Positions 7,907-17,467 of a stretch of 17,590 nucleotides of DNA are shown piece after piece. The notes beneath the pieces were generated by a model, which did not search any database, had not been told where the DNA came from, and saw only the letters and a list, made by a program, of their open reading frames with translations. Location: contig JBLHGN010000045.1 of the NCBI GenBank assembly GCA_047616325.1, forward strand, positions 1-17,590, given 5' to 3'. The position numbers were made by a program, and so were the translations under genes. How positions within the stretch are numbered: position 1 is the stretch's first letter; each line of letters begins with the position of its first letter. The DNA is from JBLHGN01 sp047616325 (GTDB taxonomy: Bacteria > Pseudomonadota > Gammaproteobacteria > Pseudomonadales > Cellvibrionaceae).

Positions 7907-10492
7907 ATGTTTTTAACAAAATGAAAATTCATGTTGAACGCGGTAATATCAACAGCGTTTACACTCGCCGCCTGTAGTGGTGACGACGGTAGCGATGGCG
8001 TACAAGGCCCCGCGGGCGAAATTGGGGTTCAAGGTCCAGCAGGTGAAAACGGCGCTACCAGAGAAAGCAGTACAGATGGCTTGCAAAGTATAATTGTGCA
8101 GTCTTTTGTCGCTGCTGGTAACGAACAGTGCTTTAAAGGGGGGGTACGCATCGATTCAGGTACCGACGACAACTCCGACGCTGTATTAGCGAACGAGGAA
8201 ATCGATCAGAGCAGTTACGTGTGCAATCCAAGTGTGATTGACGAATCGAAAAATTTTAACCGCATCGCGTCGTTTTTGGTGTGCACGCAAATCGATATCA
8301 ATTGCGATACAGATACACAAACCTCGGCAGAAATTGTGGCCGCCAGCTTGGACGGTATGACCTTGGTCTATACCGACAGCACAAACAACCAATTGGGGTT
8401 TGTGGATATCACAGATCCCACTAAGCCACTTGCTAAGGGTGTAATAGATTTGGTGGGCGAACCTACCTCCGTCGTTGTAAAGGGTGGCTACGCTCTGGTA
8501 GCTGTTAACACGTCGACCAATTTTGTCGATGTGGCGGGTGAATTGGAGATTATTGACATCGCCACACAAACCCGTGTTCGCAGCATAGACCTTGGTGGTC
8601 AACCCGATTCAGTTGCCGTGAGCCCCGACAAAAATTACGCCGCGATCGTGATTGAAAACGAGCGCGACGAAGACTTGGGCAATGGTAATCCACCACAATT
8701 ACCCGCCGGTAATTTCATCATCGTCGATACGTCTGATACAGACCCCGCAAATTGGACCACTTCAAGTGTGGATGTCACGGGTACTGAGGCCCTATTCGGC
8801 AGCGATCCAGAACCGGAATTTGTCGATATAAACGCCGATAATATTGCCGTCGTCACCCGGCAAGAAAACAACCACATCATCTTGATCGACCTGGTCAGCG
8901 GCAGCATCGTCAACGACTTCAGCGCAGGTGATGTTGATCTAGCCATGATCGATATCACAGAGGGCGCCTTGCGGGTTGATCAAAGTGAATCGCTGGACAA
9001 CGTGGTACGTGAACCCGACGGTGTCACTTGGATTAACAGCCAGTATTTTGCCACAGCCAATGAAGGCGATATGGACGGTGGTAGCCGCGGTTTTAGCGTA
9101 TTCGATACTGCCGGCAACGTTGTGTGGGACGCCGCTTCAACCTTGGACCATCTTACCGCCCGCATTGGTCACTACCCCGATAAGCGTTCGGGAAACAAAG
9201 GCAACGAGCCGGAAAATGCCGAGGTGGGCATATTTGGCAGCGAGCGTTTCTTGTTTGTAAACTCCGAGCGTTCCAGCGTAGTTTTTGTTTACGATATTGC
9301 CGACCCGAAAAACGCTGTGTTTAAACAAGTATTGCCTGCAGCCGTTGGTCCAGAGGGCGGTCTAGCCATTCCATCGCGCAACTTATTAGTGGTTGCTAGC
9401 GAAGAAGACGAGCGTGGCGATGCGTTCCGTTCGACCATCAATGTCTATCGTTACGAATTTGCAGATGCCACCTACCCCACTCTGGTCTCAAGCGATCGCG
9501 AAAACGGCTCTGCTATTCCGTGGGGTGCCATGTCGGGTCTCTCTGCTGATGCCATGGTCGACGGCGTACTTTATGCCGTTGAAGACAGCTTTTATAAATC
9601 TAATCGTATTTTCCAAATAAATACCCAGCAAAATAGAGCTTCTATTCTTAGTCGCGAAATATACATCCGCGATGCCAACGATATTTTTGCAAGCACTACG
9701 GCGGTAGGTTTAGTCGACGCTACGGTAGACAGCGACAACGCCACGCGTATTAATGTATTTGACGAAGCCGATCTTGCCGTCTTAATTAACGACGACAAAA
9801 CCGTGAATATCGATCCAGAAGGCATTTCCAAAGCCGCCGACGGTGGATTTTGGCTAGCTTCTGAAGGTAATGGCACCGTGGGAGACTCCGGTCGACCAGT
9901 AAATAGCTTAAACTTTCTATTTAAAACGGACGCACAGGGCGTGATAGAAAAGGTAATCACTCTGCCAAGCGCCGTGAACGACATTCAGGTGCGCTTCGGT
10001 TTTGAAAGTGTGGCCAAATGAAATGATCAAGTAGTAGTGGCCTTTCAGCGCGCTTGGACCGGCGAGACTAATCCTCGCATCGGGCTTTACGATGTGGTGA
10101 AAGATGTATGGACCTTTGTGTTTTATCCCCTCGACGCCGTCGCATCACAAAACGGTGGCTGGGTCGGTATTTCCGATATCAGCTCTCTGGGTAACGGTGA
10201 ATTCCTGATACTTGAGAGGGACAACCAAGGCGGCCCCGATGCTGTCATTAAGCGTATCTACAAAATCGATTTATCTTCTGCTTTTGCCGACAGCACCATC
10301 AGCAAAGTGCTAGTGCGCGACCTGATGGCTGACTTGGCCGCTGCCGGGGGATTAATTCCCGAAAAAGTTGAAGGTTTAGCGGTAACGCCGGCAGGCGATG
10401 TATTTATCGTGAACGACAACGATGGAATAGATGGCGTGAGCGGTGAAACGCAGTTGATCAATTTGGGTGCATTGTTGGACATTGTTGAATAA
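7907..10492 (+). pseudogene. Lipoprotein with collagen-like and phytase-like esterase domains, two in-frame TGA codons
   Basis: GGGAAAGG precedes ATG 7907. From there the frame gives MFLTK, a TGA (7922-7924), then KFMLNAVISTAFTLAAC; the lipobox Cys is residue 23, so the reading from 7907 gives a proper basic n-region, while an internal start at 7931 would lack it. Next come collagen-like triplets (GVQGPAGEIGVQGPAGENG), then a small domain with EQCFKGGVRIDSGTDDN and YVC, then YVTN-type beta-propeller sequence (GGQPDSVAVSPDKNYAAIV). The last third is the phytase-like esterase domain: DPEGISKAADGGFWLASEGN, GWVGISDISSLGNGEFLILE and EKVEGLAVTPAGDVFIVND. A second in-frame TGA at 10019-10021 splits it (FGFESVAK, stop, NDQVVVAFQRAW). 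Total about 860 codons, anchored to the cell surface if made. The rest is well conserved, so inactivation looks recent. Confidence 0.83.
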
Positions 10493-10547
10493 TTGGATTT
10501 TGTAAAATAATTGGACTTTGTTGAACAATTGGACTTTGCCAGATAAG
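10477..10547 (+). repeat. 18-nt tandem repeat across the stop codon of the lipoprotein gene
   Basis: Four units start at 10477, 10495, 10513 and 10531 (last one diverges after 10 bases), consensus GGACTTTGTTGAATAATT. The first unit contains the gene's TAA. In frame the units read LDIVE-stop, LDFVK-stop, LDFVEQ, LDFAR-stop, so the array encodes a repeated LDFVE-like hexapeptide broken by stops. Confidence 0.75.
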
Positions 10548-10570
10548 CAGTAATCCGTAGCGGATAAATC

Positions 10571-10609
10571 CTCAGTGGGCCTGGCGGCTCACGGGGGAGT
10601 TTTTGTTTT
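10571..10609 (+). terminator. Likely intrinsic terminator of the lipoprotein gene
   Basis: GTGGGCC (10575-10581) pairs with GGCTCAC (10586-10592), one G-U pair, loop TGGC. An outer CTC (10571-10573) can pair with GAG near 10597-10599, directly before TTTTTGTTTT. It lies about 80 bases after the stop codon on the plus strand. Confidence 0.5.
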
Positions 10610-10929
10610 GGTGGAATGGTTGCACCCTCCAACTCTGGGTACAGCGTCTTATACAATGATAGTATGGGGTGGCGACCAGATACATGAATTACTTTCGTAG
10701 CTTTTGCATATTTTTATCGTGCATAATGTTAAATGTACTGGTTACAAATGCAGAAGTTTGCAGCGATCGTCAAATGCCTTTATGGCGGTGCCTGTAGGGG
10801 GTGACTTTGCGATCCTCTCAAAAAAGCAAAAATTCACTCTATTCTCGGCACCTTAGACGCCCTCGCTACGATCCAACTGATTTATTTAGGTTTTTTCTAG
10901 GTAAATGCTTTATCTCAAAATTCAAACAT
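10610..10929. other. Non-coding stretch between convergent genes
   Basis: About 320 bases between the two terminators. The open frame beginning at 10801 runs through the terminator at 10930-10953 and has no family signature, so I do not count it. I see no RNA gene or other structure here. Confidence 0.5.
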
Positions 10930-10953
10930 AAAAAAGCGCCTAAGCGCTTTTTT
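10930..10953. terminator. Bidirectional intrinsic terminator
   Basis: AAAAAAGCGC (10930-10939) and GCGCTTTTTT (10944-10953) are perfect complements around CTAA. The A and T flanks make it a terminator in both directions. It lies 42 bases after the pta stop codon on the minus strand and between convergent transcription units, so its main use is to end the ackA-pta transcript. Confidence 0.85.
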
Positions 10954-10994
10954 CTTGCCTTGTTGCTACTGAGGCACTTGCTAGTAAGTGTGGC

Positions 10995-13006
10995 CTACGC
11001 CGCTGTGCTTTGTTCATTGGCTTGAATTGCAGTAAGTGCAATGGTGTATACAATATCTTCCACCAACGCACCGCGTGATAGGTCGTTCACCGGTTTGTTT
11101 AAACCCTGCAACATGGCGCCAATACCCATCACACTAGCACTTCTTTGTACGGCTTTGTAGGTGGTATTGCCGGCATTTAAGTCGGGGAAGATAAACACCG
11201 TGGCCCGGCCGGCCACTGGGCTATTGGGCACTTTTTGTTTAGCTACTGAAGAAACGAATGCGGCGTCGTACTGCAGTGGTCCGTCGATAATCAAGTCGGG
11301 GCGTTTTTGCTTGGCGATTAGGGTCGCTTCTCTCACCTTATTAACATCGCGGCCGGTGCCGCTTAAGCCGGCGGAATAACTGATCATGGCGATGCGCGGC
11401 TCTATGCAAAAAGCCAAGGTCGAGTCGCCAGAACGGATAGCGATGTCGGCCAACTCTTCGGCATTGGGATCCGGGCTGATGGCGCAGTCGCCATACACGA
11501 GCCCCGGCTCTGGCAAACACATAAAGAATATTGAAGACACCTAACGCGTGTCTGGCTTGGTTTTAATCAGCTATAGAGAGGGGCGCACGGTGTTGGCGGT
11601 GGTATTGATCGCGCAGGAAACCAGGCCATCAACTTCACCTAAGGCCAACATCATAGTGCCAAGTACCACGGGGTCTTCCAATAAAGACTCCGCCATCGGC
11701 TCGGTTAAACCCTTGTGTTTGCGCAGACCTACCATAGGTGCCGCATAGCGTTTGAGTATCAATTCGGGGTCGACAATTTCGAGAGCAGCAGGCAGTTCAA
11801 TGCCTAGAGCACTGGCCACCCGATGTACATTTTCAGGATTGCCGAGCAGTACACAGCGGGCAATATTTTTTTCATGACACGATACAGCCGCCTGAATAGT
11901 GCGCGGCTCTTCACCCTCGGGCAGCACAATGCGCCTACTGGCTATGCGCGCTTGCTTCACCAAGAAGTAGCGAAAAGCAGCCAGCGATAAACGTTTTTCG
12001 CGCTTCACTTGGGCGCGGTCGCGCAGGCCGAACGAGTCTATTCCAAGGGCAATGGCGTTCATTACGGTCTCGATACGAAAGCTGTCGTCCGCAGGCACTT
12101 CAATATCCATATTGTCCAAGAGCTGGGCGGTGCGGAACGAATTCTCTTCGATAATAAGTACCGACAAACCGGTTTTAAGTGCCGCCGAGCATAAAGTCAT
12201 CACCCCTTTGGGCGGTATTAAGCCCCCGGGAACCACTAACAAAACGCCGGGAACGAGCGTATGAATTAAATTGCGTGCAGTGCGGGCACAGATACCAATG
12301 GTGTGCGCCCGTCGCGTTTCCAGTTCGCCGGCATTGATAATTTGGGTGACTAAAAAGCGGTGCACGTCTAAAACACGTGGCGCGGTATAAGTAGGATCCC
12401 ACGGTAAAAGGCTCAGACAACGGAAATTACCGTGGCGAAACACATCCAATGAAAGCAGGGATTGATTTTTGCTTTTGCTTTTGCTTTTGGGCAAACAGGG
12501 CTCTCACTGCTAATTATCTCGAAGGGTTTGTCGGTTTCTTTGGGGCCGCCAAAAACAGCAGTGGCGCGGCCACAAGCTATTCAACTGTTCATCTGTATGG
12601 CCCTGCTGCGAAGCCACTAAAATAACGTCGGCGTTGAGTGTTCTGGCCATTTGACCATTAAGTTTTGAAATATTGCGATCGAGGGCGGTGGGGACAGGCC
12701 CTTCAACAATCATTACGTCGCAGTCTTCGGCACTCTACTGGAAGACGTGTATCACCTCCTCCATTAACTGGTCGTCCAAGCCCTGCTCTATTTTTAACTG
12801 CGCGAATTCGAAGTCCAAAGGCTACGCGGGTGTTACGCCCATGGTTCTACTAATAATCGTTGTCGAGCGCTCGGGGCCATCTGCGAGATAGGCTTACAAA
12901 ACCCTACGCGCACACCCACCTGATCTATCGCTCTCGTCAGCCCAAGGCATACCGAAGTCAGGCCAACACCTGGCCCGGTTGGGGCAACAAAATAAATATG
13001 TGACAT
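10995..13006 (-). pseudogene. pta: Phosphate acetyltransferase, long form, broken
   Basis: Pta converts acetyl-CoA and phosphate to acetyl phosphate, paired with AckA. Start ATG at 13006 follows GGAG; an ORF extends to 13066, but MSHIYFVAPTGPGVGLTSVC is the normal N-terminus. The P-loop-like region breaks near 12890, then continues in another frame (DGPERSTTII, DVMIVEGPVPT, ARTLNADVILVASQQG). The middle DRTGG-type region and the C-terminal acyltransferase follow (FRCLSLLPWDPTYTAPRVLD, KRLSLAAFRYFLVKQAR, RIVLPEGEEPRT, GLRKHKGLTEPMAE, NSPVAGRATVFIFPDLNAGN, VNDLSRGALVEDIVYTIALT). In-frame stops lie at 12824-12822, 12737-12735, 12512-12510, 12506-12504, 11573-11571 and 11543-11541; four of these are TAG where the family has residues such as the Gln of RPPLQLIKT. 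A compensated frame excursion (FGGPKETDKPF) lies near 12560. About 670 codons compared with 700-odd in the family. Downstream of ackA by 84 bases, same operon. Confidence 0.92.
12467..12489. repeat. Hexanucleotide microsatellite in pta
   Basis: TTTTGC occurs three times in tandem on the plus strand, followed by a partial TTTTG; on the coding strand it is GCAAAA-type and encodes alternating Lys and Ser. It lies in a part of Pta that is variable between species, close to two premature stops and a frame excursion, so replication slippage here is a likely source of damage. Confidence 0.7.
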
Positions 13007-13090
13007 TACATCTCCAGTTACATCGTTAGGACGACAGTGATATCTACATCCGGAATATAGCCTCATGCTGTAAAAGTTTTACAGGGGTGT

Positions 13091-14286
13091 TTACACGTCC
13101 CCGCCAATAAGCCTCAGGGTATCACGGGCTATCACCCATTCTTCCTGGGTCACAATAACTGCGGCCTTGGTGCTATTTGTTGAAGAGATTAAACCACCGC
13201 TGTTTTTACCGTGCTCGCTATTTAGCCCCTGGTCACAGGCAAAACCAAACACGGACAACCGTGCCAAAGTTTTGTGGCGAATTAAGGCCGAGTTTTCCCC
13301 TATACCACCGGTAAACACCAAGGCATCGATACGCCCCAAGAGCACGGCCAATGCGCCAATAGTTTTCGCCAAGAGGTAACAGAATACGTCTATCGCCAGC
13401 GCCGCTCGCTCGTTGCCCTCGGTCGCGGCCTCACAGAGTGTGCGCATATCATTGCTGATGCCCGCAATACCCAACAAGCCACTTTGGTGTTAAGAATATG
13501 GGTCACTTCTGTCAGGTCAATATTTAATTGCTGTACGAGAAAATGATGCACGCTCGGGTCCACGTCGCCACAGCGAGTGCCCATCAGCAAGCCTTCCAGT
13601 GGTGTTAGCCCCATACTGGTATCCACACTGCGACCATTGCGCACAGCGGCAACGTTGCAACCGTTGCCAAGATGGGCACTAATGACAGCGTTGTCGTTGC
13701 GGTTGAGCTGCAGTCGCTCAATGGCCTGCTCGGCGTCATAGCAGTGACTAGTGCCATGAAAACCATAGCGCCACAGGCCAAGATCTCGATAATAAGCGTA
13801 GGGTAGACCGTAAATATAGGCGTGTTTGACGATGGTTTGATGAAAGGCAGTGTCGAATACCGCCACTTGTGGCAGATGGGGAAAACGCTGTTGCAGAATT
13901 TGGATGCCGAGAACGTTGGCTGGGTTTTGCCGAGACGCTAGATGATTACAACTGGCAATTTTATCTATTACCTCAGCAGTAATTGCAACTGACTCAGCGA
14001 AATACTCACCGCCGTGTACCACACGGTGGCCAATGCCGCCTAAACCATCGTCTAGCAACTTCATCTCTATCAATGTATCTATTAGGCTGTTGACTACAAT
14101 CGCGTGCTTGGCGTCGGGAAAACTATAGGTCTGTTTTTTGCCTTCAGCGTTTATGGTCAGTTGGGCGCCCGGTGCGCCGAGGCGTTCGGCCAAACCCGAT
14201 GCTATTTCACAATGGCTTTGGTTAAATAGGGGAAATTTAACCGAGGAGCTTCCACCGTTAATCACCAATATTGTTCGTTCTTTCAT
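13091..14286 (-). pseudogene. ackA: Acetate kinase with one frameshift
   Basis: AckA makes acetate and ATP from acetyl phosphate and ADP in the cytoplasm. The start gives MKERTILVINGGSSSVKFPL, the usual N-terminal phosphate-binding block. Other landmarks are intact: GIGHRVVHGGEYF, AVFDTAFHQT, RYGFHGTSH, SAHLGNGCNVAA, GLTPLEGLLMGTRCGDVDPS, and in the last third LLGIAGISNDMRTL and FTGGIGENSALIR. The two parts (14286 to about 13490 and about 13490 to 13091) are one base out of frame at HILNTKV / SGLLGIAG. Putting back one base would give a normal length near 398 residues. This is the least damaged of the broken metabolic genes, so a sequencing error cannot be excluded here, but its partner pta is clearly dead. 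No strong ribosome site precedes the ATG. Confidence 0.92.
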
Positions 14287-14561
14287 CTGTAGGCTAGATC
14301 GCCTTAGATTAGGGGATACAGCATAGTGAAGCGTAGCTGCCGCGGCTTTACGTTAAATCAAGTCTTGATAAAAATTTTACTATTTAACACGAGCGATGAT
14401 CTTCCACCCACTTGGTATGTTCAGCCTAAGAGAATGAGAGGAAAATTCGTACAACAAAACTGCTATCCTTCAATGATCGTCAGATTGCTGCCGTAGTCAC
14501 ATTATTAGCTTAAATGTACTCGCAAAGCCTAAACACCTGCTAGGCATGGATTTACTCGTCA

Positions 14562-15308
14562 ATGAAATCACTATTTTTAACCCTCATTCTACTGGCGTTA
14601 AGCTTGCCTTTGTTTAGCCAAGACAAGACTTTACGCATCGCTTATGGCGGGACTATTTCACCCTGGGTGACCTCGGACGGAAACGAGGGGGTTCTGAATT
14701 CCATGGTAAAACGGTGCCTACAATCATCTGGCCGTAACGTAGAAACGGTTTTGCTACCCTATAGCCGCCGCCTCAGCGAATACGATGCCGGTCGAGTCGA
14801 CGTCACCACCGACATCAATATACAAACTTTAGCGGATTCCCATCTTCAAGGTTTTTTTACTGGCAATTTTTACGCCTATGAAAATTTCGTCTACGCCTTA
14901 GCCCACAACAAATTCCAAATACATTCCTTGGCAGATCTCAAAACACATTCGATAATGTCTTGGCAGGGAGCCGTCACCCATCTGGGGGGGGATTACGCGC
15001 GAATGGCCAGGTCACACTCAGACTACAGCGAAAGCTACGACCAAGAACTCCAACTAAGAATGTTGTTTCGCGGCCGCGTCGACACAATACAGCTGGACTC
15101 ACAGATTTTTAATCACTATAGAGCCAAACTTGGCAAAGAAGGCGACATAGACACTTCCATTGCCGTTGACAGCTTCCCCCTGTTTGGAAAATCTCCAAAC
15201 GGTGTGCTGTTTCGCAGCCAAGCATTGCGCGATATTTGCGTGCGTAACCTTGAGGCCATGCAGGATATGAAGGAGTATAAGGGTGTTATGTACATAGAGA
15301 ATGACTAA
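14562..15308 (+). CDS. Periplasmic solute-binding protein, family 3 (SBP_bac_3-like)
   Basis: Intact 248-residue gene. Residues 1-19 are a signal peptide (KSLFLTLILLALSLPLFS) ahead of QDKTLRIAYGGTISPWVTSD. The remainder has the two-lobed plan of short amino-acid-type binding proteins: an opening strand, the segment LPYSRRLSEYDAGRVDVTTD matching the PxxRxxxxLxxGxxDxxxx motif of the family, and SLADLKTHSIMSWQGAVTHL for the start of the second lobe, then VDTIQLDSQIF. In marine gammaproteobacteria such proteins often stand alone, without permease genes, as here; they may serve as orphan receptors. No ABC transporter genes lie nearby, and the ligand cannot be inferred. The ribosome site is weak. 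The gene is divergent from ackA across about 275 bases where I see no clear regulatory structure. Confidence 0.82.
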   Translation: MKSLFLTLILLALSLPLFSQDKTLRIAYGGTISPWVTSDGNEGVLNSMVKRCLQSSGRNVETVLLPYSRRLSEYDAGRVDVTTDINIQTLADSHLQGFFTGNFYAYENFVYALAHNKFQIHSLADLKTHSIMSWQGAVTHLGGDYARMARSHSDYSESYDQELQLRMLFRGRVDTIQLDSQIFNHYRAKLGKEGDIDTSIAVDSFPLFGKSPNGVLFRSQALRDICVRNLEAMQDMKEYKGVMYIEND

Positions 15309-15559
15309 GCGGCTTTCCTCCCACCTGAAGTCGCATTTTTATGGTCTCTAATCTTAGAATTCTTACCTTAGATCCCCCCCCGTGACGACGTTTGTCAAAC
15401 TGCACAATTGAAAAATAGCCTTAGGCATTTCTACTCAAACCCCTTTCAAATCAAAAACACGGGCCCATGAGGCTCGTAACATTGCGCATAGGAATGATGT
15501 TTCGATAAACCCCAAACGGTTTATTTGTGTATTAAGCCACTTTTTAACAGGGCGATATC

Positions 15560-16153
15560 ATGCACAGAGTGCTCGCTATAAATGGCTCATACCGCGATGA
15601 TGGTATTACTGATCAAACCCTCTAAGCGCTGGTAGGGGCCGTGAGAGCAAACGGCAGTGAGGTGGAGCGGTTGCGCGAACACCCTATCGAGTTTTGTCTA
15701 AACTGCCGAGAGTGCACACAGAAGCCCGGCCACCTACCAGGTAAGTGTGTGCAATGTGATGGCATGCAATAATTAATCGATAAAATTAAACAAGCTGACA
15801 GGTATATTCTTGCCTCACCAGCGAACTTTGGGCCAGTGACAGCAATATTCAAGCGTTTTATGGAGCGGCTTATTGTTTATGCCTACTGGCCATGGAATAA
15901 AAATTTCCCCCAATTTTGCAAGACAAGCAAGCCCCTGAAAAAAGCCATCATTATTTCTTCCTGTGCGGCGCCAGGCATTATGGGGCGCTGGATTTGCGAA
16001 ACACACAAACAATTAGGCATGACCGCACAAACTATAGGTGCTCGCGCAGTGGGCACTTTATTTACCGGATTGATTGCAAAACAACAATATACAAGCCTGC
16101 CAACCAAGACACATGGAAAACTAAATACTTTAGTCGAGAAGCCTCTTTCGTGA
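15560..16153 (+). pseudogene. Flavodoxin-like NAD(P)H oxidoreductase with two in-frame TAA codons
   Basis: AGGG (15549-15552) stands 7 bases before ATG 15560. The single frame gives MHRVLAINGSYRDDGITDQT (the FMN-phosphate loop INGSxR), then CLNCRECTQKPGHLPGKCVQ, a Cys-rich segment after the second strand, then QADRYILASPANFGPVTAIF, matching the SPVYFGxxSAxxK block of NADPH-dependent FMN reductases and iron-sulfur flavoproteins, and a helix-strand close with KKAIIISSCAAPG. Stops lie at 15623-15625 and 15770-15772; both fall where the family has an ordinary residue (TL-x-AL and MQ-x-LIDKIK). There is no frameshift, so two point mutations alone account for the loss. Full length would be 197 residues. 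Substrate unknown. Confidence 0.82.
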
Positions 16154-16265
16154 GCGCGTTTCATATTGGTGTAGGTCAGCCCTTTACATTATCGACTCCC
16201 ATCTGCCTACATACGAAATAGGCGGTAGTTTTTTTACAAAACAGATTCCTTTAACCACTATTTTT

Positions 16266-17093
16266 TTACGAGGAAAAAGGAACCAAAGGGCCCGGCATCG
16301 TCCCCAACAAGGGCAGGCATATATAGTCCACTAGGCTCGACAGATCGCTAAGTCTTCGCACGTAACCATTTAATTTTTCATGCAGAATGGTGCGCACTTT
16401 TTCTAATAGGGGAGCTGAAGTAATCTCACCACCGACAATATTTTTTTGCGGCGATAAGAGCAAGGTATTCGGCTTGCAAATTCCAAGCACGGTGTTCACA
16501 TGGAAATGTGTTGAGAGAACCACCCCAACGTTTGAACACGGAAGCACCGCTAGCCAGGCCTTCTGCACAATCGGTGTAAAAAGGGCAATGACTTAAGAAA
16601 TTTTTATCTGAGGCGCAGCGCTGACCCATTTCTGGATGGGCGAGCCCCGCTACTGCATGATCGGCAATAAAGGAACTGCCGCCAATTCCCGTGCCTACAG
16701 TCACATAGCGAAAATTGCTCAAGCCCTTTGCTGCGCCTCGCTGATACTCTGCCAACGCCGCTGCATTTACATCGGAGTCAAGCACAACCTCACAATCCAA
16801 ATTTTCACGGAAATACTGAGCTAGGTTAACACCGCTCCAAGCCTCTTTATGCGTATTTTCTATGCCGCCATAAGTGATGGAATTGGGGTGGATATCCAGG
16901 GGCCAAGCGCAGCGATTCCTAAGTGCGAGACAGATGATTTGGAACGAAAAAAGTCGCATATCTTTGCCAATATTTCTGCTGGAGCCGCAGTCGGAATACG
17001 GACGATATCGTCTATTTCGTCCACGTTATTAGCCACCAGAAAAATCGCTTTGGTTTCGCCCAACTCTATGGCCCCATAGTAATGTTTTTTCAT
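16266..17093 (-). pseudogene. ROK-family sugar kinase, fructokinase-like, broken
   Basis: The start at 17093 (GAGGG upstream) gives KKHYYGAIELGETKAIFLV, the ATP-phosphate block usually GAIExGGTK. Frame is lost near 16890 (a C missing in GGCCCCTGG) and resumes with PNSITYGGIENTHKEAW, VVLDSDVNAAALAEYQRGAA (catalytic Asp), YVTVGTGIGGSSF and GLAHPEMGQRC. It is lost again near 16440 and resumes with LLSPQKNIVGGEI and EKLNGYVRRLSDL. ROK kinases phosphorylate hexoses such as fructose or N-acetylglucosamine. Between EYLAL and LLSPQ about eight residues normally present are gone, so the second lesion is a small deletion. The zinc-site block reads CPFYTDC instead of the usual CPFHGxC, so a metal ligand is lost. 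Function is inferred from family only; the closest subgroup appears to be fructokinases. Confidence 0.85.
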
Positions 17094-17227
17094 TGCAATT
17101 CCCTCACAATTTAAAGAAAACATAAGTGCACTATACATCGCTAGAAAGCAGTATGGCACGGGAGGACAGTAGACAAAAATATGTGCCCATTTAATAGACC
17201 TAAGGTTATGCTTCTACGCGAGGCCAA

Positions 17228-17467
17228 ATGAAGATTGGAATTGAAATTCGAATGGCTCATTACCCACTTTATACATCAAAGTGGAATACCATAGAGCACA
17301 AACTATTTCCGCATGTTACTCGAGCCATGTCTGGAGTAGTAATTAAAAATAATGAGCTTGTCAGGGCGCTGATTAAAAATACGCATACGGAGCAAGGGCT
17401 AAAGGTGACAGCGAATATCATCGATAAAGTTTACGAAACAGGAAAAAAGGCGTGTAAGGCAATTTAG
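17228..17467 (+). pseudogene. C-terminal fragment of an ISAzo13-family transposase
   Basis: The frame gives IGIEIRMAHYPLYTSKWNTI, then EHKLFPHVTRAMSGV and TEQGLKVTANIIDKVYETGK. The block HYPxxxSKxNPIEHxxF with its catalytic Glu and the closing TxxGLxVxxxxxxxxYExG are typical of ISAzo13 transposases, which are about 400-500 residues long. Pro of NPIEH is Thr here. Everything before about 17228 is missing. The frame continues after the TAG at 17465-17467 as ERARNIIRIPIDYDLK to a TAA near 17516, which may be the worn remainder of the true C-terminus. No inverted repeat end is recognised; the last 70 bases of the window hold nothing I can identify. Confidence 0.83.

Noticed and set aside
8186..9984. 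Several open frames over 60 residues antisense or out of frame within the lipoprotein gene
   Set aside because: They are shadows of a well-conserved coding frame and show no motifs of their own.
5652..10021. TGA read as Trp or selenocysteine (in-frame TGA at 5652, 6851, 7922 and 10019)
   Set aside because: Trp is written TGG throughout the window, none of the TGA positions is a Trp or redox site in the families, TAG and TAA interruptions occur as well, and frameshifts accompany them. Ordinary nonsense mutation explains all cases.
10801..11025. 74-residue plus-strand open frame
   Set aside because: It crosses the strong bidirectional terminator and the 3' end of pta on the other strand, and its composition looks like translated non-coding DNA.
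11541..12824. TAG suppression or pyrrolysine in pta (four in-frame TAG codons)
   Set aside because: Pta has no known pyrrolysine site, the same gene also carries TAA or TGA type stops and frame changes, and other genes here end in TAG normally, including pta itself.
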